Source: RGIG8597 sp050872545 (GTDB lineage: Bacteria > Spirochaetota > GWE2-31-10). From it: a stretch of DNA of 9,878 nt. The stretch lies in the NCBI GenBank assembly GCA_050872545.1, contig JBNMHA010000087.1, positions 1 through 9,878 of the forward strand, given 5' to 3'. Made by a program: the position numbers and the translations under genes. Shown here in pieces: positions 1 through 7,500 of the stretch (the first letter of the stretch is position 1; every line of letters begins with the position of its first letter). The notes under the pieces are model-generated. The model was given only the letters and a program-made list of their open reading frames with translations. It ran no database searches and was not told the DNA's origin.

Positions 1-278
1 ATCCACACATAAGATTTTCCGTCCTTGCCGCAGCTTACATCTGCACGCAATATGCCGGATTCCTCTGTAATAAATGAAAAATCAGGGAAATCTTTGTGCA
101 ATATTTCAAGAATAATTCGCTCTGATTCTCTGTCTGTCTCAAGTTTTAAATCGTGCGCAAATGCCTTTTGTACTTTTATGTAATTATGAAAATTGTGACG
201 CTGCAATTCACCGGCTGCCAAAGCAGCTTTTTTTGCTGTATCACAAATTTTTTTAACGAACTCTGCCGACTCATTCAT
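1..278 (-). CDS. Inositol monophosphatase family protein (5' part of gene only)
   Basis: Only the first 92 codons are inside the window; the gene continues past its left edge. The visible protein begins MNESAEFVKKICDTAKKAA and has the N-terminal pattern of the IMPase/SuhB/CysQ phosphatase superfamily: an initial helix ending in AAGE, then a DLKLETD segment (residues 43-49) matching the family's D-x-x-T-x-x-D stretch, then FPDFSFITEESG (64-75) holding the GEES-like block whose first glutamate (E72) binds catalytic Mg2+. The last visible residues, YVW plus an AT- codon, lie where the family's WIIDPIDGT metal site begins, which is outside the window. The family removes phosphate from inositol phosphates, PAP or fructose-1,6-bisphosphate in the cytoplasm; the substrate cannot be told from this fragment. 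The ATG at 278 has a GGGAG ribosome site (289-285) six bases upstream. It follows the lipoprotein gene after 48 bp. Confidence 0.8.
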   Translation of the reverse strand, partial: MNESAEFVKKICDTAKKAALAAGELQRHNFHNYIKVQKAFAHDLKLETDRESERIILEILHKDFPDFSFITEESGILRADVSCGKDGKSYVW

Positions 279-326
279 TTTTTTCTCCCAAAAGTGATTG
301 TTTTTACGGTATACAAAATTTTATTA

Positions 327-1166
327 TTATTTATAAAGCACTTTTAAGACCGGACAATATTTTTTTCTGCTGTACAATTTATTTTTTACAGCAAGCCATT
401 TTCCATACGGAATCGAAAAAGAATCATCCGTTATCCCATTCCACTTCTGCCAATACGACGGAATCAGTTCCAAACTTCCCGATGAACAAACCATTCTACC
501 TTTCCCCGATGTTATATAATCACTGTTTCCCATAGATGCAAGAAAAATTGCAATTCCGTACCAATCTGTCATTTCATTCTTCAACGGCGTCAAATCAAAC
601 TGCAAAGTCTGCGGCACACATTCAAACGGCAGCGACTTTATTTTCTCGGGCAGCCGCACTTTATCCAAAGAAAAATAATAGCGTAAAAACAAATCTTCCT
701 TTATATATTCTCCGGATTTAAACTGTAAATAATTTATCGTATTTGAATTCCAAGTTTTTAATATAGGATACAGACGAACTTCAAGGTTATTCAGCTGCCG
801 CTGCGCATAATTTACCGATAATTCAAGAATATACTGATAATTTTGATTTTCCGGTACAACTTTAGGGAAACCAAGCAGCACAAATGATTCACCTGTGATT
901 TCATCATCATTTGAAAGGTATAACGCCGGATAAGAGACAAAGCCATTTTCCTGACAAAAAACGGCACCATAACCTAAGCTTGGCATCGCTTCGTGAATCG
1001 TATCGGCACGATTAAAAGGCATCCCTGCAAAAAGCGAAACCTCCTGTTCCGGATAAAACAAAACTGTATTTTGGCAGCTTATGAACAAACTGAAAATAAT
1101 CGCAAATACAGTCAAACAAACAGCTTTATTCGGAATAACGATTTCTGATTGCTTTAATAATGTCAT
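327..1166 (-). CDS. Putative lipoprotein of unknown function
   Basis: I do not recognise this protein. From the ATG at 1166 it is 279 residues long. The N-terminus has lysines at 5 and 14, a hydrophobic stretch (about 15-30) and the sequence FSLFISC, in which C31 fits a relaxed spirochaete-type lipobox. It is therefore probably exported and lipid-anchored. The rest is rich in aromatic and beta-prone residues, with no transmembrane segment, repeat or catalytic motif I can name. The frame stays open up to a TTG at 1187, which has GGAG only 4 nt upstream. That longer form overlaps the preceding HD-GYP gene by 62 nt, and its GGAG is part of that gene's coding sequence; ATG 1166 overlaps by 41 nt but lacks a clear ribosome site. 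The start is therefore uncertain. The gene ends in three consecutive in-frame TAA codons (329-321). The tight overlap implies co-expression with the HD-GYP gene; a functional link is inference. Confidence 0.7.
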   Translation of the reverse strand: MTLLKQSEIVIPNKAVCLTVFAIIFSLFISCQNTVLFYPEQEVSLFAGMPFNRADTIHEAMPSLGYGAVFCQENGFVSYPALYLSNDDEITGESFVLLGFPKVVPENQNYQYILELSVNYAQRQLNNLEVRLYPILKTWNSNTINYLQFKSGEYIKEDLFLRYYFSLDKVRLPEKIKSLPFECVPQTLQFDLTPLKNEMTDWYGIAIFLASMGNSDYITSGKGRMVCSSGSLELIPSYWQKWNGITDDSFSIPYGKWLAVKNKLYSRKKYCPVLKVLYK

Positions 1167-2304
1167 ATATCGAAATAAATATTTCAATCAACTCCGGATC
1201 AAACTGTGAACCTGCCTGTTCTTTCAGATATTTCAAGACATCTTCCTCATCCCAAGCACTTTTGTACACACGTTTAGACATAAGCGCATCATAAACATCT
1301 GCAATCGCAACAATACGCCCCGCCTGCGGAATATTTTCTCCGGCAAGTCCATTCGGATAACCTTTTCCATCCCAGCGTTCATGATGGCAAACAGCAACAT
1401 CACGTGACATTTTGTCCACTTCATTGAAAATATTAATGAATAAATCTCCGCCTAAAGTAGTGTGAGTTTTCATAACTTCATATTCTTCTTCATTCAAGCG
1501 AGAAGGTTTCTTTAAAATCACGTCGGGAATACCGATTTTTCCCACATCGTGCAGCATCGCCGCAATACGCAAAACATCGCTTTTCTTTCTGATTTCGCTT
1601 TTTGAAATGTTATGATTTTCAGCCCATTTCTGATAAATTTCAACAGAATACGAACTTACACGCTGAACATGAGAACCTGTTTCTTTCGGGTCACGCAACT
1701 CTGCCATTTTAATCATGCGCAAAATCATTTCACGAGTCATTTTTGCTTTTTCGATAGCAGCAGACGCAATATTTGCAAAGAATGAAACAAACAATTCATT
1801 TTCCGATGTAAACGGAATGACTTTGCCTGTTTCAGGATCCATAGAATTGATAATCTGTATTACTCCGATAACTTTTTCATCACTTATAATGAGCGGAATA
1901 GTAAGCATAGACATTGTTCTGTAATTTGAATTTTCATCAAACTGACGATTAAATGAAAACGGGAAATGATCTTCCAGTTCATAAACATCATCAATTTTCA
2001 AAATTTTGCGACATATTGCTACATATCCGGCAATGGAATTTGCATTAATCGGAATTTTTATATTCGAGTAAATTTGTTTTTTATTCAGCTGTGTTCTTTT
2101 CATAAAAGTATCATTTTGTGTATAAGCAAAACGCAGACAATTATCCTCGACCAAATAAATAGTTCCGGCATCGGCATTAGTAAACATACGCGCATAAAAA
2201 AGCACCTGATCCAACAGCGAATCAAGGTCATTAATGTGGTTAAGCTTCTCAGTTATTTTAAACAGTTTTTGTATTTCTTCTACATTGAATTGCTGTATAT
2301 TCAT
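1126..2304 (-). CDS. GAF domain-containing HD-GYP phosphodiesterase (cyclic di-GMP hydrolase)
   Basis: This is a 392-residue cytoplasmic signalling protein. Residues about 15-180 form a GAF-type sensor domain (ADAGTIYLVED, SIAGYVA and the closing IGVIQIIN strand). Residues about 190-370 form an HD-GYP domain with its full signature: H212, H252-D253 within HDVGKIGIPD, H281 in KTHTTLGG, H307-H308, GYP at 315-317 and D336 in IADVYDALMS. HD-GYP proteins hydrolyse cyclic di-GMP to pGpG or GMP at a two- or three-iron centre, and nothing here suggests loss of activity. The GAF domain probably tunes activity by binding a small ligand, which cannot be named from sequence. I start at ATG 2304 because a GGAG lies six bases upstream; the in-frame GTG at 2316 overlaps that site and is unlikely. 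The gene follows the SGNH gene by 64 bp and overlaps the downstream lipoprotein gene. Confidence 0.93.
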   Translation of the reverse strand: MNIQQFNVEEIQKLFKITEKLNHINDLDSLLDQVLFYARMFTNADAGTIYLVEDNCLRFAYTQNDTFMKRTQLNKKQIYSNIKIPINANSIAGYVAICRKILKIDDVYELEDHFPFSFNRQFDENSNYRTMSMLTIPLIISDEKVIGVIQIINSMDPETGKVIPFTSENELFVSFFANIASAAIEKAKMTREMILRMIKMAELRDPKETGSHVQRVSSYSVEIYQKWAENHNISKSEIRKKSDVLRIAAMLHDVGKIGIPDVILKKPSRLNEEEYEVMKTHTTLGGDLFINIFNEVDKMSRDVAVCHHERWDGKGYPNGLAGENIPQAGRIVAIADVYDALMSKRVYKSAWDEEDVLKYLKEQAGSQFDPELIEIFISIYDIIKAIRNRYSE

Positions 2305-2310
2305 CAACTT

Positions 2311-2314
2311 CTCC
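2311..2314 (-). promoter_or_regulatory. Ribosome binding site deciding the HD-GYP start
   Basis: Minus-strand GGAG followed by AAGTTG and ATG at 2304, an ideal six-base spacing. The upstream in-frame GTG (2316-2314) shares its last base with this site, so the site supports the ATG over the GTG. Confidence 0.7.
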
Positions 2315-2368
2315 ACTCATAAAACTTTTTGAAAACACTTACTTACAATCGGTATTTTTGAAAAAAAA

Positions 2369-4057
2369 TTAATAAAACTTCCCGGATAAACAAAGAGCAA
2401 AATTTTTTTCATACTGCGCTTCTTTATCATCACCCAAAGCTTCCAAACTCAACGAAAGTAAATTATGAGCCTTCGCATTAGCCGGAAAACATTTTACAAA
2501 AGACAACGCTGCTTCTCTTGCCTGAATGTATTTGCCGCTTTGCAGAAAATAAGTACATGCGTTCATGTAAAAATCTTCCTGCCGACAGTCATGGATAATC
2601 CGATAAAAAGCGACATCCTGTGTTGCTATATTTTCGTTGTCGACCGGAAATTTAGGATAATAAGGAATTCTCATCGACTTAAACGGTTCGTTTTCAACCA
2701 ACGATGAAACAGAACGTGCCACACGGTAGCGGTCAAGTTCGGAAAGCGGAAACTGTTTGCAAAAATTTTCTTTGTCCATTTTAAAAATCTCAAAAGTTTT
2801 GTCCGCTTCCAAATTAAACAGTTCCTGCAAAACTGCCGCAGCCTGCAGCGCAATCCAACGGTTTCCTTCTATTGAAAAATGCAAATGATCGGAAAAGAAA
2901 TCATTATCAGGTGCAATTCCTTCGTTTCTCATAAGCTTCGATGTAGGAATGTAAAATAAACTGCGGTTATTTGATGTGCTGCAATATTTTTCCAATTCAG
3001 ATGTAAGCCGGCTGCGGGTTCTGAATGGGATAACATCGGCATCTTTTGCTTTTACAAGTTGAAAGTACGGGTCACGCCCTTCCCTTGTTTGATAAACAGC
3101 TTCTAAGTACGCTAAATTTGCATTATCCTGATAATTTTCCGCAAGTTTACGGCATGACTTGATTTCATCCTCATTGTCGCTTTCCAATGCTGCAAGACTT
3201 TTTACGATTAGTGCCTGATTTTCTCCATCATTTTTTCCGGCAAACGGCGGCATATCAAACAGATTCGATACAGGCTCAAAAATTATAACTGGAATATTTT
3301 TTTTGCCGTAAAGAACCGCAACTTCATTTATATTATTAACAAAATTGCGTGCTGTATCGGTATCTTTTTTTTCATCCTGCGCATAAGCTGCTCCGGCAAA
3401 TTGTCTGTCCATCAAAGTATTTGCACCGGACGGAGCATTTCTGCTGTTTATCAGTTTGTCAAACAATTGGAACAATCGAAATTCTTTAAGTGCCAAATAA
3501 ATTTTTCGGCTTTTATGACTTTTTCCGGACATCGTGCTTATTGTTCCGTAATATTCGTTGTGACCTGCGTAAATCAGCAGAAAATCCGGTTTGTACTTTA
3601 AAATCTTCTTTGCCGCATCTGCCACATAATACGAACTCATCGCACTATACCCCATATTTACAATCTCAACCTGCCGCAAACCGGCACCGTCGGCGAGAGA
3701 ACGTTGCAGAAAAGCACTGAAACTTTGATTTGAATTATAAGGATAACCTTGCGCTGTAGAACCGCCAAGTACAAAACCGCGCAAAGAATCGGACTTCTTT
3801 TGCGCAGTAAATAAGTTTTTTTCTTCTGTTTTAATTCGCAATGAAGACGATGGATAATATTTGTTGATAAAAGAAGTATTGTCACGGTAATAAGTCACGC
3901 CGTTGATATTAACCTTGTGAAAAGGTCTTGTATCAATTCCAAAGCCGACAACTCTAAGCAATATTTCCGCAAACACAACACACAATGCCAATAGCACAAT
4001 ATATATCGCAAAAAATGCTCGCTCTTTCTTTGCTTTTTCCAAGCTCTTATTTTTCAT
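2369..4057 (-). CDS. Membrane-anchored SGNH/GDSL hydrolase-like protein with C-terminal TPR-like region
   Basis: The protein has 562 residues. A short basic N-terminus (KNKSLEKAKKER) precedes one hydrophobic segment at about 15-38, so it is probably held in the inner membrane with the rest in the periplasm. The SGNH blocks are present in order: GGSTAQGYP (catalytic Ser100), NMGYSAMSS (Gly136), YAGHNEYYG (Asn167) and SDHLHFS (Asp390 and His393). The nucleophile block reads GGST rather than GDSL, as in several SGNH subfamilies. Between blocks III and V lies a long region (about 185-380) that is not part of the minimal fold. Residues about 499-556 look like two TPR-type helix pairs, NACTYFLQSGKYIQAREAAL and AHNLLSLSLEALGDDKEA, probably for protein contacts. 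SGNH enzymes are esterases, lipases or acyl-group transferases; the substrate here is unknown. I start at ATG 4057 with a modest GGAA six bases upstream; the frame also contains a TTG at 4069, which is disfavoured. It heads the left-hand gene cluster. Confidence 0.85.
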   Translation of the reverse strand: MKNKSLEKAKKERAFFAIYIVLLALCVVFAEILLRVVGFGIDTRPFHKVNINGVTYYRDNTSFINKYYPSSSLRIKTEEKNLFTAQKKSDSLRGFVLGGSTAQGYPYNSNQSFSAFLQRSLADGAGLRQVEIVNMGYSAMSSYYVADAAKKILKYKPDFLLIYAGHNEYYGTISTMSGKSHKSRKIYLALKEFRLFQLFDKLINSRNAPSGANTLMDRQFAGAAYAQDEKKDTDTARNFVNNINEVAVLYGKKNIPVIIFEPVSNLFDMPPFAGKNDGENQALIVKSLAALESDNEDEIKSCRKLAENYQDNANLAYLEAVYQTREGRDPYFQLVKAKDADVIPFRTRSRLTSELEKYCSTSNNRSLFYIPTSKLMRNEGIAPDNDFFSDHLHFSIEGNRWIALQAAAVLQELFNLEADKTFEIFKMDKENFCKQFPLSELDRYRVARSVSSLVENEPFKSMRIPYYPKFPVDNENIATQDVAFYRIIHDCRQEDFYMNACTYFLQSGKYIQAREAALSFVKCFPANAKAHNLLSLSLEALGDDKEAQYEKNFALCLSGKFY

Positions 4058-4063
4058 AAAACA

Positions 4064-4067
4064 TTCC
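4064..4067 (-). promoter_or_regulatory. Probable ribosome binding site for the SGNH gene
   Basis: Minus-strand GGAA, then TGTTTT and ATG at 4057, a six-base spacing. The match is weaker than for neighbouring genes, but it overlaps the alternative TTG start at 4069 and so favours the ATG. Confidence 0.45.
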
Positions 4068-4094
4068 AAACATTTATATTTACAATGCAGACTT

Positions 4095-4178
4095 AAAAAA
4101 TACCTCCCTGAAACTTGAAGCGTACCTCAAAAAATTATAGGCAATTTCGGAAGCATACTTCAAATTCGGGAGGCATTT
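4095..4178 (-). terminator. Long hairpin with U-run, probable rho-independent terminator of the dnaE unit
   Basis: In minus-strand RNA the arm at 4178-4149 (AAATGCCTCCCGAA... ...TATGCTTC) pairs with the arm at 4128-4098 (...GGGAGGTATTT). The stem is about 30 bp with two single-base bulges around a loop of about 20 nt, and it is followed directly by six U residues (4100-4095). Of six arm differences, five give G-U wobble pairs in the minus-strand RNA and one gives an A-C mismatch. Read as plus-strand RNA the same five would be C-A mismatches, so the structure is built for minus-strand transcripts. It begins 25 bp past the stop of the small membrane protein gene and ends 37 bp before the SGNH start, where the dnaE unit should terminate. 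The stem is longer than a typical terminator, so a dispersed palindromic repeat or processing hairpin remains possible. Confidence 0.65.
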
Positions 4179-4203
4179 CAAACCAATACTTACTGTTTTC
4201 AGA

Positions 4204-4476
4204 TTAATTAATCGGGTCAATATTTTCGTCTTCTTCGTTTTTGTCCTCTTCATCCTCTGATGAAGCAAATTGAGTAAAACAAGCTGCAGCTGCTACAATT
4301 GCACCGATTACCAATAAGCGAAAAAGTTTTGCAATCAGAAAACCAGCACGCGCTCTTTTTTGCTTTTTGTCATAAGCTGCAATCTGCTGTGCCACAGTAT
4401 CTTTCACGATTTCAATTAAATCTTTTTTTGTTAATTCGGCTGGCTGTTTAGCCGGTTGTTTTTTGTTAAATTCCAT
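4204..4476 (-). CDS. Small single-pass membrane protein with acidic C-terminal tail, function unknown
   Basis: This 90-residue protein is real on present evidence: it has a strong AAGGAG ribosome site (4490-4485) eight bases before its ATG and begins 25 bp after the dnaE stop. The N-terminal third is lysine/glutamine/proline-rich (KKQPAKQPAELTKK), followed by an amphipathic helix candidate (about 17-36), a basic patch (KKQKRARA, 37-44), one transmembrane segment (about 46-70, ending in GAIVAAAACF) and a tail of 20 residues containing ten acidic ones. The positive-inside rule predicts the N-terminus in the cytoplasm and the acidic tail in the periplasm. C66 follows AAAA and looks faintly like a lipobox, but it lies too far from the N-terminus for a normal lipoprotein signal. 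I recognise no family. Its position suggests co-transcription with dnaE, which need not mean a role in replication. Confidence 0.75.
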   Translation of the reverse strand: MEFNKKQPAKQPAELTKKDLIEIVKDTVAQQIAAYDKKQKRARAGFLIAKLFRLLVIGAIVAAAACFTQFASSEDEEDKNEEDENIDPIN

Positions 4477-4501
4477 TTTTTATACTCCTTAATAAAAATG
4501 T

Positions 4502-7500
4502 TTATAGTAATCGTATTTTATCAATAAATCGATATTTGTCTTCAAGCATTTTAGAAAATTCTTCATCTTTCGGCATTGTGTAACCCTTTGCTCGCAGAAC
4601 ATGCTCTCGGTCAAAGTTATCATTAAGGTGAAAAAGCAACTTCAATGTGCCGGGAACTCTGTTTATGTCATCACGAAAATCTTCCAATTCCTTCACTTGT
4701 GCTTTTGTCTTCCTTAAATAAACATGACATTCGGTAACTTCTCCGAAACGTTTCTTGCTTAAATCCTCAACTGAATCAATGTTAAATGAAAGCTGGTTTT
4801 CTCCGCGCTTACGGCAAAATAATTTCAAATAAACAACTTTTTTAGGCTCAAGCAGCAGCGAGAATTCTTCGTACTGTTTTTTATATATCACCGCTTCAAA
4901 TGTTCCGTAATTATCGGAAATTGTAACTATCGCCCAAGTTTCACCGGCTTGGTTTTTTCTGACTTTGACAGAATCTACAATCCCGGCAATAGTTGCGGAT
5001 ACACTGAAACCTTTGATTTTCAATGATTTGATAGATTTTGAATCGTACCGGCAATGTTCGCGAATGAAAGTTTTATATTTATCAAGCGGATTCCCGGTAA
5101 CAAAAAAGCCCAGAATATCACGCTCTTCAAACAGGCGGTAATCTTCATCCCATTCATCTGCGTCAACGCCCTCAAGCACAGTCTCTTCTGTCATTTCCGC
5201 AAAATCAAACAACCCCATTTGCCCATGCCGCTCATCTTCCTGACGCTGCTGCGCATCATTAAGCAGCGATTCAAGATTTTCACTCATCCATTTACGTTTC
5301 TGCCCAAACGAATCAAACGCGCCTACGCGAATCAAAACATCCGCAACAGCTTTATTTACAACACGCAAATCCACATTTTCCAAAAAATGCGCAAAATCTT
5401 TAAACTTGCCGACTTTTTTGCGAGCTTCCACAATTGCAACTGCTGCGACTTCACCGACACCTTTTATTCCGTTCAACGCATAAACAACAGAATCTTTATT
5501 TACTGTAAATTTTACATCTGAACAATTAACATCTGGCGGCAATACTTTTATTCCGATCTCACGACTGTGGTTAATGTAGAAACAAATTTTAGCCGGATCT
5601 CGAATTTCCGAAGAAAGAACCGCCGCCATAAAATGAACCGGATAATGTGCTTTTAAATATCCGCACTGGTATGCTACATAGGCGTAACAAACAGCATGAC
5701 TTTTATTGAATGCATAAGATGCAAATGCTTTCCAGTCATCCCAAATCTTATCAATCAGCTTATCGGGATCTTTATCGCCGCAGCCATCGACAAATTCTTT
5801 TTTTGCCATACATCCGTCATGGAATTTTATTTTCATTTTATCCATAACGTCGACCATTTTCTTTCCCATTGCCTTACGCAATGTATCAGCTTCACCGCGC
5901 GTAAACCCTGCCAATGTACGGCTTAAAAGCATTACCTGTTCCTGATAAACCGTAATTCCGTAAGTATCTTTCAAATACGCTTCCATCATCGGGTGATCAT
6001 AAGCTATTTCTTCTTCACCAAGCTTTCGTCTGATAAATTGCGGAATATAATCCATCGGTCCCGGACGAAACAACGCATTCATTGCGACAAGGTCTTCAAG
6101 CCTTGAAGGTTTTAAGGCACTTAAATGTTTACGCATTCCGGGACTTTCAAACTGGAAAATGGCGATTGTGTCACCGCGTGAAAAAAGTTCCATCGTTTTT
6201 TCATCGTTCAGCGGAATTTCATTCAAATCAAAATTTATACCTTCTCTGCCCAACAGTTCCAAACAATTGCGCTGGAGCGTTAATGTTTTAAGCCCGAGAA
6301 AGTCCATTTTAACAAGCCCGCATTCTTCAAGCTGCGGACCGGGAAATTGAGTCGTTACGACATAATTCTCATCTTTTTTTGCAGAACCTTCTTTTTCATC
6401 CTTTACAATCTGCATCGGAACATAATTCGTTATTTTTTCCTTTCCGATTACCACACCGCAGGCATGAACTCCGGTTTGTCTTGTAAGTCCCTCAAGCTTA
6501 ATCGACATCTGAAGCAGGCGTTTTTCTTCCTGAGTTCCGTTTTCGTAAATGCTTTTAAGTTCCGCGCCCTCCGGCAACTCCATTTTTTTAAGCAAAGTTT
6601 TTCCGGCATTGGGAATCATTTTCCCTATCTGGTTGATTCTCTGAAGCGGAATTTCAAGCACACGCCCTACATCACGCACAACAAGCTTAGCTTTCATCTT
6701 ACCGAAAGTTATGATGTTGCTTACTTTATCGCGACCGTATTTTTCTACTACATAATCGAAAACTTCACCGCGCCGTTCTTCGCAAAAGTCCACATCAAAG
6801 TCCGGCATACTGATACGATCCGGGTTTAAGAATCGTTCAAACAGCAAATCATATTTTAATGGGTCAATGTTAGTAATTTTAAGAGCATAGGCAACTATAC
6901 TTCCTGCACCGGAACCACGTCCCGGACCAACCCAAATACCATTATCACGAGCATGTTTTATATAATCCCAAACGATTAAAAAATATCCCGGAAACTGCAT
7001 TCTGCAAATAGTTTTCAGTTCATCGTCCATTCTTTCAATTATTGAACTGTCCGGATTCTCTCCGTAACGCTGCCTTATACCTTCATTGGTTATTTTGTAA
7101 AGATACAGTTCTTCTTTTGACAGGCGCAGAAGCTCTTCATCGGAACGCTTATTTGCTTCATCAAAACCTGGTTCTTCTTGCTTTGCTTTCTTTTCCTGAA
7201 ATTTCTTCTGAATTTCTTCATCGGAAAAAAGTCCGTCCGGCACCGGAAATTTAGGAAGTATAGGACCGGGAAATGAAATTTCAACATTGCACTGATCTGC
7301 AATAACACGCGTATTTGACAAGCTTGACGGAATTGTTCCGAAAATTTTTTCCATTTCTTCTTCAGATTTGAAATAAAATTCGTTGCTCCCAAAACGCATT
7401 CTTCTTTCATCGGAAATAGTTTTTTTTGTACCGATACAAAGCAAAACTTCATGTGTAAATGCGTCATCTTTATTCAGATAGTGCGCGTCATTCGTTGCAG

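Noticed and set aside
279..326. Possible promoter for the inositol-monophosphatase gene (TATACC with TTATAA 17 bp upstream)
   Set aside because: The boxes match consensus at only 4 and 3 of 6 positions in a very A+T-rich stretch, so chance is a sufficient explanation.
290..347. AAAAGTG / CACTTTT inverted repeat after the lipoprotein gene
   Set aside because: A seven-base A+T-rich stem with a loop of about 40 nt and no adjacent U-run; not a convincing terminator.
2302..2316. GTG at 2316 as HD-GYP start
   Set aside because: The GTG overlaps the GGAG that is ideally placed for the ATG at 2304.
1966..2322. 118-codon plus-strand open frame opposite the GAF domain
   Set aside because: The composition is that of an antisense shadow, and the opposite strand encodes a clear domain.
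2317..2368. T-run after the SGNH stop as a terminator
   Set aside because: Eight T residues are present, but no G+C-rich hairpin precedes them, so this is simply an A+T-rich spacer.
4070..4094. Possible -10 box (TATAAA) before the SGNH gene
   Set aside because: No acceptable -35 box, and the resulting leader would be only about ten bases before the ribosome site. A promoter may exist, but I cannot place it.
4080..4268. 62-codon minus-strand open frame across the hairpin region
   Set aside because: It overlaps the small membrane protein gene in another frame, lacks a ribosome site and spans a terminator-like hairpin. Its repetitive look comes from the palindrome.
5054..5521. 155-codon plus-strand open frame inside dnaE
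   Set aside because: It is antisense to an unmistakable dnaE, has no recognisable protein features or ribosome site, and fits a chance frame mirrored from coding sequence. The same holds for the plus-strand frames at 6347-6829 and 8904-9284.
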